From: Bacteroidales bacterium
Lineage (GTDB): Bacteria; Bacteroidota; Bacteroidia; Bacteroidales; P3
Assembly: GCA_017522065.1 (NCBI GenBank)
Contig: JAFXAD010000050.1
Location: 62,001-126,000 of the forward strand
Reading direction: 5' to 3'
Length of the DNA stretch: 64,000 nt
This document shows, one piece after another, positions 43,399-52,428 of this stretch; the stretch's first letter is position 1, and each line of letters opens with the position of its first letter. A program made the translations under genes and the position numbers. The notes beneath the pieces are model-generated. The model saw only the letters and a list, made by a program, of their open reading frames with translations, did no database searches and was not told the origin of the DNA.

Positions 43399-44073
43399 TC
43401 AAACAAGGAATACTCTCATGAATAAAAGTGTGATATTCACAACAAAATCTATCTCAGAAGATTCAACCTTGTCATTATGTTTCACATACTCATTTTGGTA
43501 TTTTGAATAATAATCAATCATTTTCTCAAACATATTTCTGAATTGAGCTGATACACCTTTGTTCTTCAGGTATTGCCCGATTTCTGCTGTTTGGTTTTCC
43601 AAAGACTTGTTATTTCCAAGCACCTCACGCAGAAGCAGTTCTAAAGAGAGTCGAAAATCATCAATTACGTTTCTTTCGTCAATTCCAGCTTCAATTTTTG
43701 CTAATGCTTGATCGACTTGTTGCTGTATGTTTGGATATGAGACGAGAAGTGCTCTGGTTTTTGATACTGATTCTTGCTTAGCAATTTCGTTGTCAAAACA
43801 ACAATCTAGTAAAGCTTTATCATCGTAAATATAGTCATATCCTTTTTGAGTAAGCTTAAAAAATGAAGGCTTCTCAATTGAATCCACCTCAAAATATCCA
43901 TTTGTATATAAATCATTTAACACTTCATCAAATGCATCTTTTTCAACTGGATTTAATTTATCAAATAATTGAAACTGTAAATTTCTTGTCATAAAGCCTT
44001 GTCCAGTACGACAATTAGTTTTCCTGAACATATCAAGAAACATTTCTGCAAGTTCTGATTTCCTTCTACTCAT
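43399..44073 (-). CDS. Winged-helix protein with possible abortive-infection (HEPN/Abi_C-like) C-terminus
   Basis: 224 residues. Residues ~30-85 look like a winged helix (KDAFDEVLNDLYTNGYFEVD, FKLTQKGYDYI). The C-terminal half (DDFRLSLELLLREVLGNNKS, then YQNEYVKHNDKVESSEIDFV) is all-helical and similar in layout to Abi_C/HEPN-like domains, with a candidate His in KHND. It is followed directly by a one-helix membrane protein and a GNGN-motif protein, so it may head a small defence cassette. Evidence is from pattern only. Confidence 0.45.
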   Translation of the reverse strand: MSRRKSELAEMFLDMFRKTNCRTGQGFMTRNLQFQLFDKLNPVEKDAFDEVLNDLYTNGYFEVDSIEKPSFFKLTQKGYDYIYDDKALLDCCFDNEIAKQESVSKTRALLVSYPNIQQQVDQALAKIEAGIDERNVIDDFRLSLELLLREVLGNNKSLENQTAEIGQYLKNKGVSAQFRNMFEKMIDYYSKYQNEYVKHNDKVESSEIDFVVNITLLFMRVFLV

Positions 44074-44091
44074 AATAAATTAAAAATTCTA

Positions 44092-44322
44092 TTATCTATA
44101 CTGATTCACCCTCTTATACTTCTCCCCTATTTCCAACAACTTCTGAAACAGCTCAACTCTATCTTCTTTCAACTCCCCTGCATTCATCTTTTTCCTTGTG
44201 GCTTTGAGCCAGTTTAGCATATCGTGTTCTTCCAATCTGTGACGTGACGGATTCCTGTGGTTCGTTTCCATAAATTCCATCACTTCGTTATATTTGGCCA
44301 GCCAACGTTCGTCTTGCGTCAT
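44092..44322 (-). CDS. Helicase-associated (HA) domain protein
   Basis: 76 residues that match a single HA repeat (W-x-AKYNEVMEFME, NWLKATRKKMNAGELKEDRV). Stand-alone HA proteins are common in Bacteroidetes; the domain is thought to bind nucleic acid. It lies 18 bases upstream of the winged-helix gene and could be co-transcribed. Confidence 0.65.
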   Translation of the reverse strand: MTQDERWLAKYNEVMEFMETNHRNPSRHRLEEHDMLNWLKATRKKMNAGELKEDRVELFQKLLEIGEKYKRVNQYR

Positions 44323-44458
44323 TACCTAGGACTGTTAACTATTACCCGTTAACTTTAAATTTTTCATCATTCCACTTCTTTGGGTCGCCTTTGCGGAACA
44401 ACCAGAAAAGTGCAAAAAGCCCAAAAACCTTTTAAGATTGTCTTCAACTTTTCACTTT

Positions 44459-44878
44459 TCATTTTTCACTCTTCACTTCCAATATTCCTTCCTCCTCGTG
44501 CGACACAAATGGGCCCTCCTTGCACTCAAACAGCACACAAGGCTCAACACACATGATAGTGTGCCAAGTGTTTTTAGGAATGTTTACACCAATATTTCCA
44601 ACATCATCACAACAAAGTAGGGCATAATCTTCCATTGTGCCTCTGGAGTTATAGGTAAACACCTTCGCTTTCCCAGTGAGAATGATAATGGTTTCATCCT
44701 TCTTTGGATGACGATGGATAGGGATTTCCGTGTCGGGTTCCAACGCATTTAGCATACGATGGCATTTCTCTTTCAAAGACTTGTGGAAGTTATAGTTCAG
44801 CCTCAACCTTGGCGATACTTTTGCCTGCTCGCTCACATCGTCCAAAAGATGATCGTCTATAAATTCAAGATGTTTCAT
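44459..44878 (-). CDS. WbuC-family cupin metalloprotein (copy 3 of 3)
   Basis: 139 residues, full length. It has RLRLNYNFHKSLKEKCHRML, PIHRHPKKDETIIILTGKAK and the ending EGILEVKSEK, the last identical to copy 2. It is more divergent from copies 1 and 2 in the core, so it is probably the oldest copy. It directly follows the polysaccharide operon (GT2 gene upstream) with 128 bases between, which hold a G9 run (minus strand) and a half copy of the interspersed repeat. Confidence 0.85.
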   Translation of the reverse strand: MKHLEFIDDHLLDDVSEQAKVSPRLRLNYNFHKSLKEKCHRMLNALEPDTEIPIHRHPKKDETIIILTGKAKVFTYNSRGTMEDYALLCCDDVGNIGVNIPKNTWHTIMCVEPCVLFECKEGPFVSHEEEGILEVKSEK

Positions 44879-44951
44879 ATTATTCAGTTATAGTTTATCA
44901 AATCCCCATCCTTAACATTTTCCTTCTTTCCTTTTACATCTTACATCATAT

Positions 44952-44960
44952 CCCCCCCCC
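44952..44960. repeat. C9 homopolymer (G9 on the coding strand)
   Basis: Nine consecutive C residues in the gap between the GT2 gene and the third WbuC cupin. Homopolymers of this length are prone to slippage; here it would alter a leader rather than a reading frame. Confidence 0.6.
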
Positions 44961-45006
44961 ATTACGGCCAAAATACAAAGCTGCAATTCGGCTTTCAAAA
45001 TTTCTC

Positions 45007-45999
45007 TCATTTTCCACGTAAAACTATTTCCCTCAAATCATTAAGCCGTTTCAAAATCCCCATTGGATTACAAAAACGGCTCAAAAAAGCAACTGTAATA
45101 ATGGTGAAGTAAACCGACCAACAACCGTATTGTTTGGCTTGTCTTTTGTATAACCGTATTATCGGTTTTAGTTCTGGAACAACTCGAAGATAGTTAGCCA
45201 ATTCAGAGCAAAAAGTGGATTGATAGCCTTTCAGCTCTTCACGCTCTTTACCAGGGGTCAAATAATTAAGAATTTCATTGAAAATCACCACATAGCTCTG
45301 ACCTTTTTTCCGCTTGCTGCCGCCTGTCAGTATCGAGCCTGGCCGTATATGATAATAATAGGTTACATCATTGCAAAGCTGTGCGTTATTCAAATGTTTT
45401 ATCAAATAGAATGTCCACAGCAAATCCTCATTGATGATTCCTTCCTTGTTATATAGCCCGTTGTCGATTATGAAAGATCGCTTCACCAGTTTATTCCAAA
45501 CTGTATAATTAAGTTTGCGACATCTGAGAAACTGTTCTCTGACTTCGTCATTGCTAAGCAGCCGTTTTTCATCGCTTTTCCCTAACGCTTCTTTCCCGTC
45601 ACCCTTCATTTGGTACCTTCCCTGCACCATTTGTATGCTGTCGTCATCACAGACATACGACACCAGTTTTTCAATGCAGTCGGGCGTAATCTCATCATCG
45701 CTATCCAAGTAATACAGATAAACGCCCGAAGCAGCATCGGTTCCTGTGTTCCTGGCAGCGGACAGACCACGATTCTGTTCATGGTGAAGTATTCTGAACT
45801 TAATCGGCCCGTTATACCCTTCAATCAGCCTTTCACACTTGGCTATACTATCGTCTGCTGAGCAATCATCCACGAGGATGCTCTCAATATTCTCATAAAG
45901 TTGGTTTATTACAGACCAGAGGCATCTTTCCACATAATCCGAAACCTGAAATACAGGGATTATGATGGATACCCCTGGTGACTGATTTACATCAACCAA
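45007..45999 (-). CDS. Family 2 glycosyltransferase
   Basis: 330 residues. GT-A fold with VSIIIPVFQVSDYVERCLWS, LVDDCSADDSI, RNTGTDAASGVYLYYLDSDD (DxD) and a downstream NEDLLW motif. The start appears to be a TTG at 45999, overlapping the end of the HAD gene; no closer ATG precedes the conserved N-terminus. It adds a sugar in polysaccharide repeat assembly. It is the last gene of the long polysaccharide operon. Confidence 0.85.
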   Translation of the reverse strand: MVDVNQSPGVSIIIPVFQVSDYVERCLWSVINQLYENIESILVDDCSADDSIAKCERLIEGYNGPIKFRILHHEQNRGLSAARNTGTDAASGVYLYYLDSDDEITPDCIEKLVSYVCDDDSIQMVQGRYQMKGDGKEALGKSDEKRLLSNDEVREQFLRCRKLNYTVWNKLVKRSFIIDNGLYNKEGIINEDLLWTFYLIKHLNNAQLCNDVTYYYHIRPGSILTGGSKRKKGQSYVVIFNEILNYLTPGKEREELKGYQSTFCSELANYLRVVPELKPIIRLYKRQAKQYGCWSVYFTIITVAFLSRFCNPMGILKRLNDLREIVLRGK

Positions 46000-46657
46000 T
46001 TGAGTTCCGAAATTGTGTGAATTCTCTTTTTCGGCAGATACTCCATCGGCAGATTGAAATTCTGCCCGTAAATATTTCTGCCATCATCCATCAAACAAAT
46101 GGTTTCCCAACCCAATCGGTTGGGCGCAACAAAATCCTTCTCAGGATTATCCACACATAGACAAAGTCACAGCCTTTATATCGTTCCTCCATCCATTTGA
46201 AGGCATACTCATCCGGCTTTTGATGACCTGTCTCATCCGATATGAGTATATCTTCCCTTTTTATAAACTCTTCCAGCCCAAGGGCTTTGATTTTATTTCT
46301 CTGTGACACCGACCGTCCGTCCGTTATGATTGCCAGACGGTATTTCTTTTTCATCAGCCCCTGCAAGGCTTGTCGTGTATCCTCGTCCAAGCAAAGGCTT
46401 GGTCGGTGCGCACGATACATCTTTACAAGGATGTTCTTGTCGATGGATAATTGATAGGAGTCTATGATTTCTTGAAAAGCATCCTTCCCTTGATGATAAT
46501 AGCCGATCAATTCATCGTATGGGGCGTTCAATACGAACTGTTTTTCCAAATACTCCCCTATCTCTCGAAATGCCGATTTCAGGAAATCAATTTCCTTATA
46601 CAGCGTATCGTCCAAATCGAACACTACGACGTTGCTTCTCTCCATCATTATAAACAA
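45987..46657 (-). pseudogene. HAD-family phosphatase, frameshifted
   Basis: The open frame runs from 46657 with FDLDDTLYKE (catalytic Asp pair) and IITDGRS, but at about 46151-46156 it changes frame. Where HAD proteins have FVYVGDNPEKDF, the sequence encodes FVYV then needs a -1 shift to read DNPEKDFVAPNRLGWETICL. The second frame continues to TAA at 45987, giving the expected ~223 residues. A one-base deletion or a sequencing error is likely. The active enzyme would dephosphorylate a small metabolite for the decoration pathway. Confidence 0.75.
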
Positions 46658-47603
46658 TCACCTCATCATCATAGCGCAACATGATGGTTTGGTCGTACCA
46701 ATCGTCAGAGTATTCCAACTTTTTACACATCAAATACTCTTCAATAATCATTCTGGGAAAGTTAGCGCCAGCGCAGTATGACAGCGGATAGCCTCCACCG
46801 AAACGTGGATTGATTTCAATGCCCAGAACATCGTCGTCCGTCTTTCGGTAAAAGAGCTGCACGCAGATGCTCCCAACCACACCAGGGGTATATTCCATGC
46901 GCTCTTTCAGGTAATCAACCAAGTAATTTTTTTTTGTGATACCTTTATTTATTTCGCCGGCACGCACTTCGAGTCGCTCACGCGGAACGATTGATTTCAC
47001 ATGATTGTCACGACCATAATACATATCAACCGTAAACTCCTTATACTCTTCTTTGTTCACATAATCCATAAAGAGAAGTTTTGGATCGTTCAAAATATCA
47101 CTAGTCAAATCTTCACTTTTATGGATAATATGTATATTTTCGCTTCGCGACCCGTCATAGGGTTTGGCAAACATTGGGTATTCGGGGTGATATTTGTCTC
47201 GTGGTGCAGGGGTGTTGATTTTATATTGTTTGAAAAGTTTGTCGGTTTTGCGTTTATCCAAACACTTCAGCACAAAATCATAATCTGGAACTACCACACG
47301 AATACCCCGTTTGGCAAAAATGTCTTTGTTTGCAGATAGCACTGCCAACTCCGTATCAATTGTTGGAATAATGAGGCCAATGCGATGCTCGATGCAAAGT
47401 GTTAAAAGTGTTTCGATATAATCTTCTGACGAGCAAGGAGGAACCCTAAAACAACCGTCTGATATAACCCCAGCAGGTGACATCATTGGATTCATGTCAC
47501 AAGTATAAACTTTATCATCGCTACACACTTGCTTGAGTTCAATCATGAACTCACGGGTCAACGACACACGTTTACCAGCAGAAGTTATCAGTATGTTGAT
47601 CAT
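46596..47603 (-). CDS. ATP-grasp ligase (CarB-like)
   Basis: 335 residues from the ATG at 47603 (MINILITSAGKRVSLTREFM). It has an N-terminal Rossmann-like part, PMFAKPYDGSRSENIHII in the ATP-grasp core and GIEINPRFGGGYPLS with metal-binding Glu/Asn. Such enzymes join a carboxylate to an amine through an acyl phosphate. The end overlaps the HAD gene by 62 bases. In this operon it may attach an amino acid derivative to a sugar or another amino acid. Confidence 0.82.
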   Translation of the reverse strand: MINILITSAGKRVSLTREFMIELKQVCSDDKVYTCDMNPMMSPAGVISDGCFRVPPCSSEDYIETLLTLCIEHRIGLIIPTIDTELAVLSANKDIFAKRGIRVVVPDYDFVLKCLDKRKTDKLFKQYKINTPAPRDKYHPEYPMFAKPYDGSRSENIHIIHKSEDLTSDILNDPKLLFMDYVNKEEYKEFTVDMYYGRDNHVKSIVPRERLEVRAGEINKGITKKNYLVDYLKERMEYTPGVVGSICVQLFYRKTDDDVLGIEINPRFGGGYPLSYCAGANFPRMIIEEYLMCKKLEYSDDWYDQTIMLRYDDEVIVYNDGEKQRRSVRFGRYAV

Positions 47604-47645
47604 TTTGATTAACAACTTCTACCTACTTTGGTCAACAAAACAGGT

Positions 47646-49508
47646 TCAGTGTATTTGAGAGATGATCTTGCGGTATCTATCTAGAGTGTTAATGATCTTT
47701 CCTTCGTCATCCACCACGCTAATACCGCCATTCTTGATAGCCGTGTGCCATTGGGTGGCTTTGGGGAACTTGCGTTTCTGATCCATCAAGTATGGCACGG
47801 GCAGGAAACCTTCAACAAACACTTTGTAGAAACCTTCTGGAGTATATAGATTAGGCACTGCCTTTTCCATCATGGCTATTGCCTCTTTGGCTTCGCTATA
47901 TAATGCTTCCTCACGATATTTGACTTCCTTGTCGTATTTCATGTTAGGAATCTTGCCCAACATTCGGGCATTGCGGTATTCATGAAGTGCATTGAGGGTA
48001 ATGCGAATACTATCTTTAATGATTGGAGGTGTAGCCAAACGCACAGCTTCCGAATAATTCACCACATGGATAATTTCCGGGCTATTCTCATTATCAGGCT
48101 CAAGGTCGTCCATCAGGCAGGTGACGGCGGCTAACTGTACTTTGGCTTCTTCCAAATCAGGAGCGAAATAGTCCAAACCAGCACGCGATTGCAAACTCAC
48201 ATGGAAGGTGTCATCTTCCAATTCACGAACTAGTTTGAGCATAGTTCTGCCCTTGGCCAAATCTTGAACACCCGTGGTGTATTTAGGTGTGTTTAGCATG
48301 TTTTGCAATATCAGATGCTGAACACCCAACTTCTTGCATGCTTTGGCTGCCAAGAAGCCTGTTATGATATAGGTAATATCATCTGCACCACGGAAAGCGA
48401 AGTGATGAGGTACATTGGGTTCAACAGGTTTGCCTGTAGTGACAATCCAACGCACAGCCTCAAAGTGTTCTTTCAGGTTGTCCAGAAGGCTGTTATGGCC
48501 ACGGCCATCCAACTCGTCAAACCACCAGAAAGAAAGGGCATGCCACGAAATATTCAAGGCACGTTCATGAATCTTTGCCAAGCCCGGCACATCCTTAGTG
48601 CCCGAATAGGTTCTTGCCAACATGGGTTTTGCATTTTCCTTGATGGCCACATATTCCATCTCGGAATTAACAGGCACACCGCCACCGTTGGGTTTACCTT
48701 CCCAGTTCTCACCAAAATTTGATTGTGTTAACTGTGAGCTTCCGATGGAGAGAACATCCAGTAAACGACTCTGGGCCAATTCTCTGCACCATGAATTGTA
48801 TTCCTTTAATGCCTCCAAGCGGTTTGGGTTATACGGTCCGGAATGTGTTCTGATGATGGGTAAAGCATGCTTCTCCTTGGCATATTTCAATCGTGCCACG
48901 TAGGTATCATTATCGGCCCCACATTCTTTATAGCCATAGTGATCAAGCGGCTGTTCCAACTTGTAACGTTCCGACTCAATCAGTTTCTTGGCAAAATCCC
49001 AACGCATATTGTCGTATGGATTGTTCTGGTTCAATGCCGCAGGCATTAATCCTTTTGGCACATGCAACATGGAAAGGGATTCTATCGGGCTTTCATTACC
49101 TGGGAATACCAATATCTCGCCATTGGTTTTACCTTTCACCAATTCACAAGTGTCGGGCAATCCGGCAAAGAATATCTGCTGCAACTGTCCACCGTCGTCG
49201 GCAAACATATTGTCGTCCATCAGATGATGATATAATGAAAGGAAATAATTGCATCCTTCCACGGGGTCAAGACGATAGCTGAATCCCAATCGGGTGATGT
49301 GGTTCCTGACAAGCCAACTCTTCACGAGGCTATAGTTGTTGATTTTATGAATCTGCTCAACAGCCTCGTTTACATCATCGTTTGATACATACACCTTATA
49401 GCCGCAATCCCTCAACAGGTTGGCCATAGTGTAAACACCCATCGTGTGGACATCCACAAGGGGCTTAATGAATCCGAAAACGTCTTTTAAAGCAGGATTA
49501 TGCTTCAT
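47646..49508 (-). CDS. B12-binding mutase-like protein (glutamate-mutase-related)
   Basis: A 620-residue protein. The N-terminus has a cobalamin-binding signature DVHTMGVYTMANLLRDCGYK, the DxHxxG motif with the cobalt-binding His. The remaining ~500 residues resemble the TIM-barrel catalytic subunit of glutamate mutase (GSSQLTQSNFGENWEGKPNG). Normal glutamate mutase splits these parts into two proteins; here they are fused. The enzyme could rearrange glutamate to a methylaspartate-like skeleton. It overlaps the opine dehydrogenase gene by 11 bases, so the two act in one pathway. Confidence 0.65.
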   Translation of the reverse strand: MKHNPALKDVFGFIKPLVDVHTMGVYTMANLLRDCGYKVYVSNDDVNEAVEQIHKINNYSLVKSWLVRNHITRLGFSYRLDPVEGCNYFLSLYHHLMDDNMFADDGGQLQQIFFAGLPDTCELVKGKTNGEILVFPGNESPIESLSMLHVPKGLMPAALNQNNPYDNMRWDFAKKLIESERYKLEQPLDHYGYKECGADNDTYVARLKYAKEKHALPIIRTHSGPYNPNRLEALKEYNSWCRELAQSRLLDVLSIGSSQLTQSNFGENWEGKPNGGGVPVNSEMEYVAIKENAKPMLARTYSGTKDVPGLAKIHERALNISWHALSFWWFDELDGRGHNSLLDNLKEHFEAVRWIVTTGKPVEPNVPHHFAFRGADDITYIITGFLAAKACKKLGVQHLILQNMLNTPKYTTGVQDLAKGRTMLKLVRELEDDTFHVSLQSRAGLDYFAPDLEEAKVQLAAVTCLMDDLEPDNENSPEIIHVVNYSEAVRLATPPIIKDSIRITLNALHEYRNARMLGKIPNMKYDKEVKYREEALYSEAKEAIAMMEKAVPNLYTPEGFYKVFVEGFLPVPYLMDQKRKFPKATQWHTAIKNGGISVVDDEGKIINTLDRYRKIISQIH

Positions 49509-50574
49509 GAGTAATATAGTCTAATATCTCTTGTTTTGTTTTCTCGGCAAGACCAAGATTCTTCAGATTACGTCCATTTGAATGCAGGTCTTGACCTAAT
49601 AATGCCTCGCAGATGTGGATCATCGATTCCAACAGCGGGGTTTCAACACCGGCAGCCTTGCCCAATTCCATAATTGGCAAAACACCGGTAGGAATGTCTT
49701 CCGTCAACTGACGAGTAAAGATGGTTGAGGGTGACTTGATGTCGTGATAGGCCGGATTGTTGCGCATACGCTCACACAACGTATCGCCTACCGTATCCTT
49801 ATACGCAAATTTAATCCAGTCTTTCACACCCAACAGATCAATGCCGTAGGCTTTTCCCACCGCCAAACGTTCAGCATCGAAACGTTCAATGAAAGAGGCC
49901 ACCTGTTCCGTCATGTCACGATAAAACCAGAACACCTCGTTGCGTTCAACTGTGGCAGCATTGAACAGCAGCACACAGGGATGGAACATAGCCCCGATAT
50001 TTTCCAGTGAAGTTCGGAGCACATTGGTAGTTTTCATAAAGCAAGGGTACAATGGATTGATGCGGCTAAGGACATAATCGGTATCACGAGAAGGCAGTGC
50101 CGAAAGCAACACCTCGTCCTTCACACCAATGATATTGACAGTGCCGTTCTGAACAATACGGCAAGCATACACCAATGTTTGTGCCTCTGCCAAGTAGAAG
50201 CGAACTTTACAGCCTGCATCCAGCAAAGCTTGTTTGAAAACCAAGGCTCCGCAGGTACGGCCTGGGTTGAGAATAATCACTTGACCATCTTCAACGTAAG
50301 GAGCAATACTTTGCGCCACTGCTTTATGTGCATTGGCGATAACGGTAACCATAATGATTTCAGCGCCCTTCACCGCCTCTGCAATATTAGTAGTAATACT
50401 GTTGAGCTTGCCAAAACCTTTGATACGACCTTCCAAATGGACGCCGCCAAGTTGTTTCAGTTCATTAATTTTTTCTTCAACAATGTCATAAAGAGCCACG
50501 TCATAATTCTGCATGGCCAAATAGCCGGAAATGGCCTGACCGCCATTACCAGCACCCACAACTGCTATTTTCAT
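49498..50574 (-). CDS. Opine/octopine-type dehydrogenase
   Basis: 358 residues. Rossmann motif AVVGAGNGGQAISGYLA, then NPGRTCGAL, EAQTLVYACR and NIGAMFHPCVLLFNA with the catalytic His of octopine dehydrogenases. These enzymes reductively couple an alpha-keto acid to the amino group of an amino acid using NAD(P)H. Its place between a B12 mutase and an ATP-grasp ligase in a glycan operon suggests synthesis of an N-carboxyalkyl amino acid substituent. Overlaps the ATP-grasp gene by four bases. Confidence 0.8.
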   Translation of the reverse strand: MKIAVVGAGNGGQAISGYLAMQNYDVALYDIVEEKINELKQLGGVHLEGRIKGFGKLNSITTNIAEAVKGAEIIMVTVIANAHKAVAQSIAPYVEDGQVIILNPGRTCGALVFKQALLDAGCKVRFYLAEAQTLVYACRIVQNGTVNIIGVKDEVLLSALPSRDTDYVLSRINPLYPCFMKTTNVLRTSLENIGAMFHPCVLLFNAATVERNEVFWFYRDMTEQVASFIERFDAERLAVGKAYGIDLLGVKDWIKFAYKDTVGDTLCERMRNNPAYHDIKSPSTIFTRQLTEDIPTGVLPIMELGKAAGVETPLLESMIHICEALLGQDLHSNGRNLKNLGLAEKTKQEILDYITHEA

Positions 50575-51824
50575 ATAATAAATATTTTATGATTTTTAAT
50601 ATTAAACAAATCATGACGCATTATATCCTCCCCCTTGTCATTTAATACACGCAAGGCTGCATTGGCTTCGGCTAATTTCTTTTCCACTTCTTCCAGCGAA
50701 TCGCCTACCACTAAGAATCCTGCAGCACGGTCACTACTAGTATTCGATTTCTCAATTACCGAATCAGGTCCTCTATAGATGAAATAATCGAGAATTACAC
50801 TCCTTTCTTTGAGTTCATCCAATCCCTTAACCGATTTATAAACGCCAGGATAACAATATATATAGCTCATGATGGCATTATTATATTGTTTTTGTGGCTC
50901 TACTTGGGGCTTCTTGCCCATCACCATTTCTACATATACTTTCATAATGTCAACACCTGACAGGACTTGTATCAATCGGTATTTCGAACCTCCACCCATA
51001 CGGGCACTGAACTCCAGCACATTGTAGCTATCGCCCTTCTGAATCATCTGCACCAGTAGAGGCGTATCGTGCAAATGCCATGCATCAACAATCTTCTGGC
51101 AGATTTCAAGCACACGCTCTTCCTTGTAGTCGGTAGGCGCAGGGTAATAACTCTGAATGATGGTGAAAGAATCCTTGTTTTCCTGAATTTTTTTTGATGC
51201 GGTTATTGAGAGCAGCTTGGCAGTGGTTCCTTCCACATACACATCCACAGAAAGTTCCTCACCTTGCTTGAATTCTTCAATAATTACATCACCCGATAGC
51301 GAATATTGGAAAGCCTCTTTCAGAGACTTCTCCAAATCAGCTTGGGCAAACACCTTTTTCACACCCTTTGAGCCATTACTGTCAACCGGCTTCACAACCA
51401 AAGGATATTCAAATTCAGGCAATTTGCCGTCCCAATTCTTGTCGATATAGATGTGCTTGGCTGTAGGAATACCCGACTGCACCATTTTGTCTTTCATAAA
51501 GCGTTTGTTGGTCAAATCGCGTACATCCTGTTCGGTAAGGTAGGTAGGCAGTCCCATCTCGGTAGCCACGTAAGCCATAGTTGAAAGTGGCTGGTCGCCA
51601 CAAGCCGTTAGGATATAATCAATTTTTTCCTCACGAGCTGCAGCCAGCACGGCGGCCTTATCCATGGTGCTAATCTTCAAAAACCTGTCAGCAAAAGGAA
51701 TAGCCCTCACTTTGTCCGACATGTCCACAAGAAGAATTTCAACATCGCCCTTAAAATAGCGACGGATTTCCTCCATTAATGCTATCTGGTCATTACCGCC
51801 AGCAAGTATCATTACTTTCTTCAT
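50571..51824 (-). CDS. ATP-grasp ligase
   Basis: 417 residues. PreATP-grasp part MILAGGNDQIALMEEIRR; core PLVVKPVDSNGSKGVKKVF, VIIEEFKQGEELSVDVYV and LEFSARMGGGSKYRLI. It forms amide bonds through an acyl-phosphate. It is one base from the sugar transferase gene and four-base coupled to the opine dehydrogenase, so it probably activates the opine-like product. Confidence 0.82.
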   Translation of the reverse strand: MKKVMILAGGNDQIALMEEIRRYFKGDVEILLVDMSDKVRAIPFADRFLKISTMDKAAVLAAAREEKIDYILTACGDQPLSTMAYVATEMGLPTYLTEQDVRDLTNKRFMKDKMVQSGIPTAKHIYIDKNWDGKLPEFEYPLVVKPVDSNGSKGVKKVFAQADLEKSLKEAFQYSLSGDVIIEEFKQGEELSVDVYVEGTTAKLLSITASKKIQENKDSFTIIQSYYPAPTDYKEERVLEICQKIVDAWHLHDTPLLVQMIQKGDSYNVLEFSARMGGGSKYRLIQVLSGVDIMKVYVEMVMGKKPQVEPQKQYNNAIMSYIYCYPGVYKSVKGLDELKERSVILDYFIYRGPDSVIEKSNTSSDRAAGFLVVGDSLEEVEKKLAEANAALRVLNDKGEDIMRHDLFNIKNHKIFII

Positions 51825-51825
51825 A

Positions 51826-52422
51826 TCAATTATTCCCTGTAAATGGTCCTGTAGTTAATACTATATCTTTTGAAGTCAACACGTTCTTGATTGTAAGAAA
51901 AACAACTTTGATGTCTACCCATAAAGAACAGTGATCTACATACCAAACATCAAGTTTAAACTTTTCTGTCCAACTAATGTTGTTACGGCCATGTACCTGA
52001 GCCCAACCACTGATGCCAGGTCTCACTTCATGCCTGCGATGTTGCTCCTCACTGTACAATGGCAGATATTTTGGCAATAAAGGACGAGGGCCAATGAAAG
52101 CCATATCGCCCTTTAGTACGTTTATTAATTGTGGAAGCTCATCAATGGAGAATTTTCGAATGACGGCACCTGCTTTGGTCAATCTTTGTTGTTCAGGCAA
52201 CAAGTTCCCATTCTCATCCTTCTCGTCTGTCATTGACTTAAATTTGATGAGTTTGAAAATCTTCTCATCTTTACCAGGACGATCTTGGGTAAAAAAAGCG
52301 CCAGCTCCTTTATTAGCAAAATGCAAAATGATTGCCACAAGGATGATAAACCACCCAATCAACAGTATTGCTATCAAGGCAATCACGAAATCCAAGACTC
52401 TTTTAAAAAAACTTTTATACAT
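51826..52422 (-). CDS. Undecaprenyl-phosphate sugar phosphotransferase (PglC-like)
   Basis: 198 residues, a short monotopic phosphoglycosyl transferase. One N-terminal hydrophobic reentrant helix (FVIALIAILLIGWFIILVAI), then FTQDRPGKDEKIFKLIKFKS, DELPQLINVLKGDMAFIGPR and EVRPGISGWAQVHGRN. It starts repeat-unit synthesis by moving a sugar-1-phosphate onto the lipid carrier at the inner membrane. A diacetamido sugar is typical for this short form. Confidence 0.92.
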   Translation of the reverse strand: MYKSFFKRVLDFVIALIAILLIGWFIILVAIILHFANKGAGAFFTQDRPGKDEKIFKLIKFKSMTDEKDENGNLLPEQQRLTKAGAVIRKFSIDELPQLINVLKGDMAFIGPRPLLPKYLPLYSEEQHRRHEVRPGISGWAQVHGRNNISWTEKFKLDVWYVDHCSLWVDIKVVFLTIKNVLTSKDIVLTTGPFTGNN

Positions 52423-52428
52423 ACTTTA

